In this document: positions 8,968-18,588 of the stretch, piece after piece
Numbering within the stretch: the first letter of the stretch is position 1
Layout: every line of letters starts with the position of its first letter
Source: Chromera velia
Lineage: Eukaryota > Sar > Chromeraceae
Assembly (NCBI GenBank): GCA_018398765.1
Contig: JAHBMJ010001762.1
Span: forward strand, 1-26,114
Length of the DNA: 26,114 nt
Direction: 5' to 3'
The notes under the pieces: generated by a model
Database searches by the model: none
What the model saw: the letters and a program-made list of their open reading frames with translations, nothing else
What the model was told of the DNA's origin: nothing
Translations under genes and position numbers: made by a program

Positions 8968-11068
8968 GCATGAGTGGCACAGACAGAGAAGCAGACATCC
9001 AACAATTGCACCATCCTGACATGCAGACAAACATTGAAGACACAGACTACTGGGACGCAAGCAGGCAGACAGGCAGGCAGGCAGGCAGGCAGAAAGGAAG
9101 TTGATCGATCAGTGCGTGTCTTGCAGATCGATCGCCGGTGAGTTGGATGATCGACCCTCTTTCTCTGAAGTCAGATCGTTGCACGGACATGCAGTCACGC
9201 ACTGATCGATCGAAGGGCTGATCTTAAATTGAACTACTGCAAGCCATAGGGGCGCGATCTCGTCCAGACAGATCCTGCAGGTCCTCACTGTCTGTCAATG
9301 TATCCATCCATTTCCTCCTCTGTCACATTTGTTCGTTGATCGAATCGAAAAGAGAAGAGAAGAAAAGAGAAGAGAAGAAAAAAGAAGAGAAGAAAAGAGA
9401 AGAAAAAATAGGAGAAGAGGTCCCCTCATGTAGTTGAAGAGACACTGTCGTCTTTTTTGTGTTACTTCTGAAAGGAATCAAGAGAACCAACCCTTTTCCT
9501 GGAAGGAAGGCAGCGGCCGGGAAATCAGTTTGATTTTCTTTTTAAAATTGTCCTTTGCTCGGTGAGTGAGTTCTCACTGGCTGACTGACGGACTGACTGA
9601 CTGGCTGACTGATTGACTAAACAACGAGATGATGAATTGATGGGTTGGGCCAGGAGAAGGCTGACTGATTGACTAAACAACGAGATGATGAATTGATGGG
9701 TTGGGCCAGGAGAAGGCTGACTGATTGACTAAACAACGAAATGATGAATTGATGGGTTGGGCCAGGAGAAGGCTGACTGATTGACTAAACAACGAGATGA
9801 TGAATTGATGGGTGGGGCCAGGAGAAGGCTGACTGATTGACTAAACAACGAAATGATGAATTGATGGGTTGGGCCAGGAGAAGGCTGACTGATTGACTAA
9901 ACAACGAGATGATGAATTGATGGGTTGGGCCAGGAGAAGGCTGACTGATTGACTAAACAACGAGATGATGAATTGATGGGTTGGGCCAGGAGAAGGCTGA
10001 CTGATTGACTAAACAACGAGATGATGAATTGATGGGTTGGGCCAGGAGAAGGCTGACTGATTGACTAAACAACGAGATGATGGATTGATGGGTTGGGCCA
10101 GGAGAAGGCTGACTGATTGACTAAACAACGAGATGATGAATTGATGGGTTGGGCCAGGAGAAGGCTGACTGATTGACTAAACAGCGAGATGATGAATTGA
10201 TGGGTCGGTCCAGGAGAAGGAAGCAGAAATTGGGGGGACAACACATTCAATGAGGTCACCAATATACCAACGAGCGAGAGGGCCATTCTATAAATCAATA
10301 GATATATGTATGAATCAGTCACACGAACATGCATGCAGTTGACCACACGCATGCACCCACTGACGTTCCGCCGATGGAGGAGAAGAACGTGAGGGGGGGA
10401 ACGAAGGGCACGATGTCCTGCTCGCGATTGACGCGCGTGATCCCTGGCACGAGTCGGCTGATTTCTTTGGCGCCATCAAGGTCAGTCACTTTGGGGGCTC
10501 CGAAGACAATCACCTTGCCCAGAGGGGGCACGCTGTCGTCTCCGTCTTCCCGTGCCTTGGCCAGAAAGGCAGCCACAAGGGTCGCCACAGCACCTCCGAG
10601 GGAATGGCCAGTGACGTTGAGGGGTCTGTTCTTTTTTTCTTTCAGCAGAGGATACAGGGTCCTGTAGACCTCTCCAGCCATCTTGCAGAAGCCTCGATGG
10701 GCCTCTATGTCGACGTCTGGCACGTCAACCAACTCGGCTGCGTCGTACTTCAGATACTTGGCATCCGTCACCACATCAGAGAAGGTTGCAGTCCCACGAA
10801 AGCACACCGTCCAGTCCGAATCGGTCTCGACCACAACGAATCTGGTTGTCTCCGTTGAATGGAATGAGAGGTGGTCGGGTTCGTATTCAGAGTTTATTTT
10901 GTACAGAACGGCCTCAATTTCGTCCTTCTCTCTGTATGGGAAGTCTGCGTGCTTTGCAAATTTCAGAATCTCCTTGAAATCCCCCCCGAACGATTTTGTG
11001 TCTTGGCGAGTCACGGCAACATTCTCTTCGGAAACAGAGGAGGACAAAACGCAGCAGGCGGAAAACAT
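8603..11068 (-). CDS. Class 3 (fungal-type) lipase, two exons
   Basis: An alpha/beta-hydrolase of the lipase class 3 family, expected to hydrolyse acylglycerol or related esters. Exon 1 is 11068-10365 and exon 2 is 8888-8603 (TGA at 8603-8605). Together they make 990 nt, exactly 329 codons plus stop. Visible motifs are CFRGTATF (about 89-96, oxyanion region), NVTGHSLGGA (nucleophile S156 in GHSLGG), VFGAPKV (188-194), REQDIVPFVPP (D218) and, across the splice, GGT|YHHAG (H238, matching the family's YxHxG). All three catalytic residues are therefore present, with the histidine supplied only by exon 2. The exon 1 donor is GGAAC|GTCAGT and the acceptor is TGCAG|ATACC; the phase-2 junction forms a Thr codon. 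Met at 11068 has an in-frame TAA four codons upstream, so it is the likely start unless CACAG just before it is an acceptor. A strong signal peptide is not evident, so location is uncertain. Substrate cannot be told from sequence. Confidence 0.93.
8892..8963. repeat. (CA)n microsatellite at the lipase 3' splice site
   Basis: About 72 bp of CA repeat with one CG interruption near 8927. On the gene strand it is a TG run leading directly into the GCAG acceptor at 8892-8889, taking the place of a normal polypyrimidine tract. Confidence 0.97.
9058..9092. repeat. (GGCA)n tetranucleotide array
   Basis: About eight near-perfect copies of GCAG/GGCA inside the lipase intron. Confidence 0.95.
9103..9211. 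repeat. 16-bp perfect inverted repeat in the lipase intron
   Basis: GATCGATCAGTGCGTG at 9103-9118 is the exact reverse complement of 9196-9211, separated by 77 bases that contain further GATCGATC motifs. The intron RNA could form a long-range stem here. Confidence 0.9.
9350..9412. repeat. AAGAG-type purine tract
   Basis: Repeats of GAAGAGAA/GAAAAGA, almost pure purine on the + strand, lie within the lipase intron. Confidence 0.9.
9603..10218. repeat. 56-bp minisatellite, 11 copies, in the lipase intron
   Basis: Units start at 9603, 9659, 9715, 9771, 9827, 9883, 9939, 9995, 10051, 10107 and 10163, each beginning GGCTGACTGATTGACTAAAC and ending GGCCAGGAGAA. They differ by only a few substitutions: CGAAATG rather than CGAGATG in copies 3 and 5, TGGATTG in copy 9, and ACAGCGAG with GGTCGGTCC in copy 11. 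A simpler GACT-rich stretch (9575-9603) precedes it and may be the seed. High identity implies recent expansion or homogenisation. Confidence 0.97.
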
Positions 11069-12382
11069 CTTCCTGTGTTAAGCATGCACTGGACAACGGT
11101 TGTTCAAGAGGCCGGTGACGCCTTCCCTTTCAACAGGACCAAAGAGAGTTGCACTGAAGGAGGTGCACACATCGATACATCCAACCTCTGGCAGACATTG
11201 ACAGCCGCATCTAGCTGAATCATTGTTCAGGAATTTAAAGTGGCACACTATAGCCCCATTATAGCCCCCGATGTCGCCTCGCTATATAGCTGCATGCATG
11301 CATGGCCCCCCCCCGCGGCCGGGCCCCTGGCCCGGCGCGACGCGGAGCCCGCCTTTAACCGAGCCTGTTACCGAGGCCCGGCCATGCATGCACTTTTTTT
11401 AGCCTGCATGCATGCATGCCCCGCACATGCAACGTTACACATCTTGAGGGTTCGCACATGCAACATCATGCAACGGAAAAGAATCCGAAAGCTGAACATC
11501 CTAGCTGCTCACGCTACAACTACAACCACGTCATCAGAGGAAAGGATGGGTATTCACGTGCTTCATCTAGAACAACGAACCGCTTGGGAAGCTTTAAGTG
11601 CTTTCCACCAGTGATCTAGCCAGTGATCGATCAACTCAAGAACCGGCCAACATTCTCTGAACTGTTCTTCCAGGGTCCGATCTCCCCGTACGCTCTCTCG
11701 GGCTTTTCACCTGGATCCTTCGGTATTTTGAGCTGATCGTTGCTGAGCAAGGGGGGGGGACTCTTCTATCATCCAGCTCTTGTACAGATGTTCTTTCTCG
11801 TCGTTTCACTGACGCTTGCTTTCCACACATCGCAGGTCCGTCTCCTTTTCTATCCTTTTCTTGCTGTCATATCTCATTCTCTGTCCACATCTGCCGAGGA
11901 AGGCATGGAGCGGCATGGAGAGACCAACAGTGATCTAAGCGTACTGAAGTTCTCGATAGCATTATTTTTGGCTGCTTGTCGAAGGTGTATATTTAACTGC
12001 AAGCCAAGTCAGCAAAGACTAGCAAAGACAGTCTGGCAGCTTCCAAGAATTTGATATATATATGAAAAGAGTTGCCACAACGGATCACTTCGATTACTAA
12101 AACTTCGCTTCGTGCATGCAGGCATCTTTACTATGCAGTCCCTCCGACGCTGTCCCAGCCAAACGTGTCTGTCGGATTCTTCAGACAACCCCCACCGGTT
12201 GCCAATGGGGGCAGGACAGAAGAGACGGCCGCCGGTGCTGAAGCTTTTTTCTTCCCTCGGGCCCCCTTGACGTCGCCCACGTGTGGAAGGGGGTTCTGAA
12301 CGTGTGCGCACGGCGCGCGTTTGTATGCGTGCCAGCAGTACAAGCTAGAGGTGTTAATCTTTTGTAGAGGGGCTTGTTATGC
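11069..12382. other. Region upstream of the lipase; GC-rich core flanked by TGCATGCA palindromes
   Basis: No recognised gene. At 11290-11422 a very GC-rich segment (C9 run, CGCGGCCGGG, GGCCCGGCGC) is flanked by GCATGCATGCATGG on the left and by CCATGCATGCAC and GCATGCATGCATGC on the right. Lying 220-350 bp upstream of the leftward lipase ATG, it could hold regulatory sites. A rightward frame from 11740 (104 codons) contains MFFLVVSLTLAFHTSQ, which looks like a signal peptide, but the rest is featureless. I do not call it a gene. Confidence 0.4.
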
Positions 12383-12479
12383 CCTAACAAGACGGCCGAA
12401 GGCCGTCTTGTTATCTTTGTTATGCCCCTAACAACTAGCCTAACAAGGCCATTGACCGACTAGACAAAGTCTTGTTAGG
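12383..12479. repeat. Small foldback (MITE-like) element
   Basis: A 97-bp segment bounded by a perfect 11-bp inverted repeat, CCTAACAAGAC (12383-12393) and GTCTTGTTAGG (12469-12479). Inside is a perfect 13-bp stem with a 3-base loop (12385-12413: TAACAAGACGGCC-GAA-GGCCGTCTTGTTA). CTTGTTA/TAACAAG occurs at least five times between 12373 and 12478. No clear target-site duplication was seen. It could be a miniature transposable element or a transcription-ending or RNA-processing hairpin. Confidence 0.75.
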
Positions 12480-13209
12480 TCTTTGAAAAAAAATAAAGTT
12501 AAAAAAAAAGATTTAAAAATGAAAAAAAATATATATAAATGTTATAAAGGTTTATGATGATTTTCTGCTTGGACGTTAAGAGGCGTATTAGGAGGAGGCG
12601 GGGGATCGGATTGTTTCTTACTACTGTTATTCATGATTTTACCGCTGCCCTCTAAGTGCAGAGGAAAGAAGGAGAAGAGACTGAGAAGGAGAGAAGTGAC
12701 GAGGAGACGGCTAAAATGAGCCACAGTCAGAAAAGGTTCAAATGGAGGCCCTCAAGAATGAGGGAAGAATCGATATGCTCAGTTTCTGCTGTAGAAGAGT
12801 TTCTACTATGGTTCTACTGGGTATAGCATAGCGCACACATCTGCGTACATCATTTATATTCCCAACTATATCTGCCACGCACCGCCACTGCTATGCATAC
12901 ATCAAGCATGCTAATGAGTATGCCGATACTCACATCGCGTCTGTAACTCATTCCGACTAGCAGCCCGCAGGCCACTCCACTCTGCCTTTCGCTTCACCAC
13001 AATTTCAACTACGCATGCGTGATATCAACCGTGCATCATATGCATCGTGGGCCAGTACCTTAAATGACTTAGCAGACACACAGCTTCTGGTCACGGATGT
13101 ATATGCAGAGACACCGTCAGTCTTCATTCGATATCACTCAATCATGTCAGTCTATCTAAATTCTCACAATATTGAATACATATGGCCGTATATACATGTT
13201 GTTGTTAAG
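12480..13209. other. Intergenic region, no gene recognised
   Basis: A-rich sequence at 12484-12545 is followed by mixed-composition DNA. I see no convincing coding frame, RNA gene or repeat array. Confidence 0.5.
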
Positions 13210-13444
13210 GAAATTCAGGATACTTGCTTGCACAGGATTGCAAGAACAGGTGTAAGAAGTAGCCATGCCTTGAGGTGGCACCGTAACACTGTCAGGCCGA
13301 GAATTGGATCGAAGTGGGCCACGCCGGGCCACGCAGGTGCAACGCCACATGCATATCTTTACCAAAGCGGAGTCTCTTAGCGGACCGTTGGCTGGCAAGT
13401 GGGCGTTTGGGTGGTGGCACATAACCGCTGGAGTAAGGGGGTGT
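13210..13444. repeat. Dispersed repeat, module A, copy 1
   Basis: About 235 bp highly similar to 18072-18298, starting at AAATTCAGGATACTTGCTTG and running to the GGTGTATTG region. The copies differ by scattered substitutions and one 13-bp difference: here AGCGGA is duplicated around GTCTCTT (about 13365-13383), whereas the other copy has a single AGCGGA. Differences fall without regard to any reading frame, so it is probably a non-coding mobile repeat. Confidence 0.9.
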
Positions 13445-14090
13445 ATTGCCGTGGCCCCCGGCCATAGTATCTGTTAAGGCCCTTAGCCGCACCTATGGAA
13501 AAAAAAAAGTCGAATTACCAATAAATCGGGTTATATTTGCCTTTCGGGACCCGCGCTTTCCGGCATGCAACTGTACAGCGCGTGCATGGCGAACATGCAC
13601 CTTTTGTTGAACCTTGATGTATTGGTACACATGCAAAAACACATATGGAGGGGAATTGTACATAGATTCGATCATTTATGTAGTTTTCAAGGAAGGCAAT
13701 AAAGCATACCGTCTAAGTGAAGCTGTTCTGAATTGCTCCGTTGTTTGACTATGCCACCAAGCTCAGTGGCAAGTTAAGACATGCTGCCTTACAGAGTCAG
13801 GAGTAAGCCACACCACGACTGAGTGCGCTTAACAAAGAGGAAAAACGGTTAATTTGATCTGCAGGAACCTCTTTTTGCCCGTCTTCTTTCTCTCTACTTG
13901 GCCGCTCTTATCGTTCTTTGGCACCTGGTTTCTCGACTTCCTTCTACCTCCACTTGAGGATTTGGGATGCAAAATACTGTTTATATATAGTGTGTGTTGC
14001 TGTGAATGCTATAGTATTTGCTTTGAAATGTTGTGGAGGGGCTCACCGCATATGGGTTCAGCGCTTGGTAAGTTTAAGAGGGAGAGATGT
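13445..14090. other. Intergenic region, no gene recognised
   Basis: Contains GCCGTGGCCCCCGGCC at about 13446, related as reverse complement to CTGGGGGCCACGGC at about 16366, and a short poly-A at 13499-13508. A rightward frame at 13854-14129 begins with a hydrophobic stretch but runs into the minisatellite and is not convincing. Confidence 0.4.
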
Positions 14091-15545
14091 GAACAGAAGC
14101 CGTTTGGGCCTGTGGATAAAACTAGGTAGACAAGTGTGTGAACAGAAGCCGTTTGGACGTGTGGGTGAATGTTTGGGCGTGCGGGTGCATGGAGAAAGAG
14201 AGGCATAGAAAGGAAGTGTGTGCAGTAACAGAATGATCTGCTTAGGCCTGCAGGTGGATGAATGAAGAGAAACGGAGAGAGTGAGCGTGTTTATGAGTAT
14301 GTATGAGTTTGTGAACAGAAGCCGTATAGGCGTGCGGGCGAAACAAGGAGAACAAGTGTGTGAACAGAAGCCGCTTCAAAAAGTTAGGCCCATGGATGAA
14401 TGAAGAGAGATTAATTGTGTGTCATTGAAGAAAAGTCGTTTGGGCCGTTGGTTAGGCCTGTGGATGAATGAAGAGAGATCAAGTGTATGAATAGAAACAT
14501 ACAGAAGCCGCTTAGGCCTATAGATGAGTGAAGAGAGACAGGGAGAACGAGTGTGTGAACAGAAGCTGTTTGGGTGTGTGGGTGAATGAAGGGAGACAAG
14601 GAGATGCAAGGAGAGCAAGTGTGTAAACAGAAGCTACTTGGGCGTGTGGGTGAATGAAGGGAGACAAGGAGATACAAGGAGAGCGAGTGTATGAACAGAA
14701 GCCGGTTGGGCATATGGGTGAATGAAGGGAGACAAGGAGATATAAGGAGAGCGAGTGTATGAATAGAAGCCGGTTGGGCATGCGGGCGAAGAAAGAGAGA
14801 CAAGGAGAACAAGTGTGTAAACAGAAGCTAGGAACAGGAGCCGTTTAAGCCCGTGGATGAATGAAGAGGGATCAATTGTATGTCATTGAACAAAAACCGC
14901 TCGGGCCTATGGCTAGGCCTGTAGAGGAATGAAGAGATATCAAGTATGTGAACAGAAGCCGCTTGGGCCTACTGATGAATTAAAAGAGACAGGGAGAGTG
15001 AGTGTGTGAACAGAAGCCGTTTGGGTGGGTGGGTGAATAAAGAGAGACAAGGATATACAAGGAGAGCAAGTGTGTGAACGGAAGCCGCTTGAGCCTCATG
15101 CAGTGAATCAATGAAGAATAATGAAGAGAGACATGGAGAGCGAGTGTATAAACAGAAGCCGTTTGGGGCGTTACGACGGTGTGGGTGCGTGAACACAGAA
15201 AAGGAAAGCGAGTGTGTGAACCGGTGTGAACAAGCTAGGTGAACAAGAGCCGGTTGGGCGTGTGGGTGAATGAAGAGGGACAAGGACTCGTACAAGCATG
15301 TCAGCAGAAGATATTTGCATGGGCGTGTGGGTACCTGAATAAATAGAGACAGCCTGTTACTAAGAGGGAATGAGACTCAGTGTATAAACAGAACTTCAAG
15401 CCGCTAGGGCCTGTGAGTAAATAGAAATAAACAAAGAAAGACAGAGAGAGCGAGTGTGTGAACAAAAGCCGTTCGGGCATGTAGATGTGAGAGTGTTAAT
15501 GGAAGCCGTTAACTTTAGGCATATGGGTGAGTGATCGAAGAGAAA
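14091..15545. repeat. Degenerate ~60-70 bp minisatellite
   Basis: About 20 diverged units share a GAACAGAAGCCGTTTGGGC core, then GTGGGTGAATGAAG, then AGAGACAAGGAGAGCGAGTG. Core positions include 14091, 14140, 14313, 14362, 14558, 14694, 14950, 15008, 15077 and 15151, so spacing varies from about 48 to 75 bp. Leftward frames across it (Ser/Leu/His/Pro-rich) arise from the repeat and break often. Strong divergence means an old array, unlike the 56-bp array at 9603. Confidence 0.9.
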
Positions 15546-15665
15546 CAAGGAAAATGAGGGAGTAAGTGAGTGAGCAAGTGAGACAGTGAGTGAGTGAATT
15601 AGTGAGGAAAGTAAAAATGACTCAATGAGTCAGTGACTAAGTGTATTGGTGAGTGAGTAAGCAAA
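15546..15665. repeat. GAGT/AGTG tetranucleotide-like tract
   Basis: Imperfect GTGAGTGA repeats directly follow the degenerate minisatellite. Confidence 0.85.
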
Positions 15666-16395
15666 CACAATCAACTACAGCAACTAATACAACAAGCGTA
15701 GCAAGCGTGTAGTTTGGGACTTATATAACGTTGTGTTCAAACATTTTATAGACTAGCTCACAGTTTCAGTTACAGCTAGATGATTTAAAAGAGCAAGTTG
15801 ATAATAGAAGGCGTATATAATGTTTGGCTACTATATATGCTACTACTAGAATGGCCAAAATATAAATGAAAGTAAATGAAAGAAACGTTATAGCATGTGT
15901 GTCTGTATGTAAAAGACCTATATATTGACTCCGTGAATAAAAAATAAAAATGTAAGTAGATTTAAGTGGGGAGCACTGTGATTTTTTTTTTTTTAAGCAA
16001 AAATAAGTTGTTAAAGATTTATCAGTAATGTATTGCTGCGGTTACAATGTCATTTTCTCTTTCACGTTTATTCACGTTCACACCATGTGTTAGCGAAGTC
16101 CTTGTACATCATTAATTTTCTTATCAGCAAACGTATCTAATAGCAAAGCTCTTCTTATTTATTCTTCTCAATCGTTTTGAAGCCTGTCCAGCCGTCTCTG
16201 GCCCTTTACGGCATTTACAGATACTGCGGTTACGCCTTTGCACAGCCAATAACCGTGATTGAGGGTTTTGTCATGCACTATATATTAATATGTGAAGGGG
16301 AACCTGTTGCATGCATGTACCACGATCATGGATGCACCTCTCAGTGCTCTCACCCTATCTCACCCCTGGGGGCCACGGCATGTCCCATAGGGACA
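15666..16395. other. Intergenic region, no gene recognised
   Basis: AT-rich up to about 16160, with an oligo-T tract at about 15983-15994. It then has mixed composition up to the start of module B. No credible gene was found. Confidence 0.45.
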
Positions 16396-16691
16396 TTACA
16401 TAGGGTGTGTGCAGACGCGTGTAGGAACGCCAGGATCCCGCGCATGTGTCAATGTGCATGCACATGCATGCATATAATTAAAATTCAGTCAACATGCATG
16501 CAATGCAGTATACAGTGTTGCAATAAGGAGGACAGAGAAGAATGATTGGATAATTGGAGGACCAGATCATGGATGAACACTCTGCCGGGGGGGTAAGTCA
16601 AGGATGAGTGCAAAGAGACAGACCTCGTAATAGCACTGACTCTACAGACCGCTGAATACAAGCTGACAAAACACTCTTCTACTTTTCGCTG
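16396..16691. repeat. Dispersed repeat, module B, copy 1
   Basis: About 295 bp highly similar to 18295-18588. It begins near AGGGTGTGTGCAGACGCGTG and ends abruptly at CTTCTACTTTTCGCT, the same end as in the other copy. It contains TGCATGCACATGCATGCAT and TACAGTGTTGCAATAAGGAG. The shared sharp right end suggests a true element boundary. Confidence 0.9.
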
Positions 16692-17209
16692 CTGACGCTT
16701 AGCGAGAGGGCTCGAACTCACAACATTCTGGAACAGGCATATGCAGAGGAGTCACTTTTTCTTTACGCTGGAGAGGGCGTAGACGTCGATTTGGGAGAGC
16801 AGGCTCAAAGGCCAGCGGCAGCGTTGAAGCAGTCGTGTTGACTTCACACTGGAAGAAATCTGGAATGAAACAACACTGCATAGGGAGACAACTGGGATGT
16901 CTGACCCTACGCAGCTTCGTGAAGAGAGCGAGAAGACACTCACGGTCACTCAGACTAACAACAGCAGTAGAGGAAAATATCTGATGATCGTGCTGGAGCA
17001 AAGCACTCTTTCCGTATAAAGTAGCTGACCTGGAGAAAGCAGAAGATCACACCGCTCTCCATGAGGACAGCTGATGGGTAGAGAAAGAAGGCAACAAAAA
17101 GGACATGATGGGGAGTGTGGAGAGACACACCGACTGACTTTACTTCTTTTCAATCAGGCATACATGTGTGGGGGTGCAGGGAGTTACATTTACACATTCA
17201 ACGAACATA
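16692..17209. other. Intergenic region, no gene recognised
   Basis: Mixed composition. A leftward frame at 16699-17001 (about 100 codons) has non-repetitive composition but no recognisable motif. Left unassigned. Confidence 0.35.
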
Positions 17210-17772
17210 TAGTGCAGGGTGTCACTGTGAAACGGAAGCATACATATACATCCAGACACTCAATCAGTGCAGGGCGTCACTGAAAATGAGACAGACAGTG
17301 CGGAGCGTCACTGTCAATACATACACAGTGCAGGGCGTCACTGGTCAATACACACACACAGTGCGGAGCGTTACTGGTCAATACACACGCAGTGCGGAGC
17401 GTCACTGTCAACACACACACAGTGCGGAGCGTCACTGTCAATACACACACAGTGCAGAGCGTCACTGGCAACACACACACACAGTGCGGAGCGTTACTGG
17501 TCAATACACATGCAGTGCGGAGCGTCACTGTCAACACACACACAGTGCGGAGCGTCACTGTCAACACACACACAGTGCAGAGCGTCACTGGCAACACACA
17601 CACAGTGCGGAGCATCACTGTCAACACGCACACAGTGCGGAGCATCACTGGCAACACACACACAGTGCAGAGTGTCACTGGCAACACACACACAGTGTAG
17701 AGCATCACTGGTCAACACACACACAGTGCAGAGCGTCACTGGTAACACACACAGTGCAGAGCGACACTGCAA
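17210..17772. repeat. ~30-bp minisatellite with hairpin-capable unit
   Basis: About 18 units with a core of CAGTGCGGAGCGTCACTG followed by TCAACACACACA-type spacers. Most units are 30-32 bp and the array is more regular towards the right. Within each core ACAGTG and CACTGT can pair as a 6-bp stem around CGGAGCGT. Because 30 bp is divisible by three, several frames on both strands stay open (up to 220 codons, Thr-His-Ser-Ala-Glu-Arg repeats). I treat these as artefacts. Confidence 0.95.
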
Positions 17773-18071
17773 CCTAGCACTGCAACAGTTGTTAAGAGAA
17801 AGTAAATTAAAGGATGAGAATAAAGGTTGAGGAGAATTGCAGAGTGCTGAGAGTCACTCATGCAAGCCCGTAAGATCGAACCAGGCAGAAACAGACCCTA
17901 TGGCAAGCAAACACTGGACACAAAACAGGGGAGATAAAAATAGATTACAAGAAAACGAACAAGGTGGAAGAGATAACAGAATGAGGGGGTGCAAAGCAAG
18001 CTGCCTTCATTGGATTCTTTTATCCGGTGTTGAGCATGTATGAAGATACCTTCTAAAAGAAGGAGGTGAGT
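17773..18071. other. Intergenic region between minisatellite and dispersed repeat
   Basis: About 300 bp of purine-rich mixed sequence. No gene or repeat was recognised. Confidence 0.5.
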
Positions 18072-18588
18072 GAAATTCAGGATACTTGCTTGCACAGGAT
18101 TGCAAGAACAGGTGCAAGAAGTAGCCATGCCTTGAGGTGGCACCGTAACAGTGTCAGGCCGAGAATTGGATCGAAGTGGGCCACGCCAGGCCACACAGGT
18201 ACAACGCCATATGCATATCTTTACCAAAGCGGACCTTTGGCTGGCAAGTGGGCGTTTGGGTGGTGGTGCATAACCGCTGGAGCAAGAGGGTATATTAGGG
18301 TGTATGCAGACGCGTGCAGGAATGCCAGGATCCCGCGCATGTGTCAATGTGCATGCACATGCATGTATATAATTGAAATTTAGTCAACATGCATGCAATG
18401 CAGTATACAGTGTTGCAATAAGGAGGACAGAGAAGAATGATTAGATAATTGGAGGACCAGATCATAGATGAACACTCCACCGGGGGGGCGAGTTAAGGAT
18501 GAGTGTAAAGAGACAGACCTCGTAATAGCACTGAATCTACAGACCGCTGAATACAAGCTGACAAAACACTCTTCTACTTTTCGCTTTG
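18072..18588. repeat. Dispersed repeat, modules A and B together (fullest copy)
   Basis: Module A (18072 to about 18298, matching 13210-13444) passes directly into module B (about 18295-18588, matching 16396-16691). This copy links the two halves seen separately elsewhere, so the element is at least about 517 bp. No open frame is conserved between copies: the leftward frame shared by the A copies shows amino-acid-changing differences. tRNA-like promoter boxes were not evident. Confidence 0.88.

Larger units (their letters stand above)
8889..10364 (-). other. Lipase intron (about 1476 bp), packed with repeats
   Basis: GT-AG intron inferred from the in-phase join of the two lipase exons. Reading along the gene, it contains the 56-bp minisatellite (10218-9603), a purine-rich AAGAG block (about 9350-9412 in + coordinates), a GATC-rich region with a 16-bp inverted repeat, a GGCA array (about 9058-9092), and finally a TG repeat that ends four bases from the acceptor. 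No reading frame in it looks real. Confidence 0.88.

Noticed and set aside
8893-9043. Start of the lipase exon 2 frame at 9043 with a Cys-Val run
   Set aside because: The Cys-Val part translates the TG microsatellite. The join from 10365 to 8888 restores the lipase motif YHHAG in phase, so 8889-10364 is intron.
13015-13422. Protein-coding reading of dispersed repeat module A
   Set aside because: Differences between the two A copies change amino acids in the shared leftward frame and include a 13-bp length change. No coding constraint is visible.
14376-15295. Leftward Ser/Leu/His/Pro-rich frames of 80-133 codons
   Set aside because: They follow the degenerate minisatellite, shift frame from unit to unit, and show no conserved protein repeat.
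17210-17772. CRISPR-like array (short repeat with spacers)
   Set aside because: The spacers are themselves CA-rich near-copies, not unique sequences, and the window is eukaryotic. It is a minisatellite.
17115-17830. Open frames of 187-220 codons with Thr-His-Ser-Ala-Glu-Arg repeats
   Set aside because: The ~30-bp minisatellite keeps several frames open on both strands. The array, not a protein, is the better explanation.
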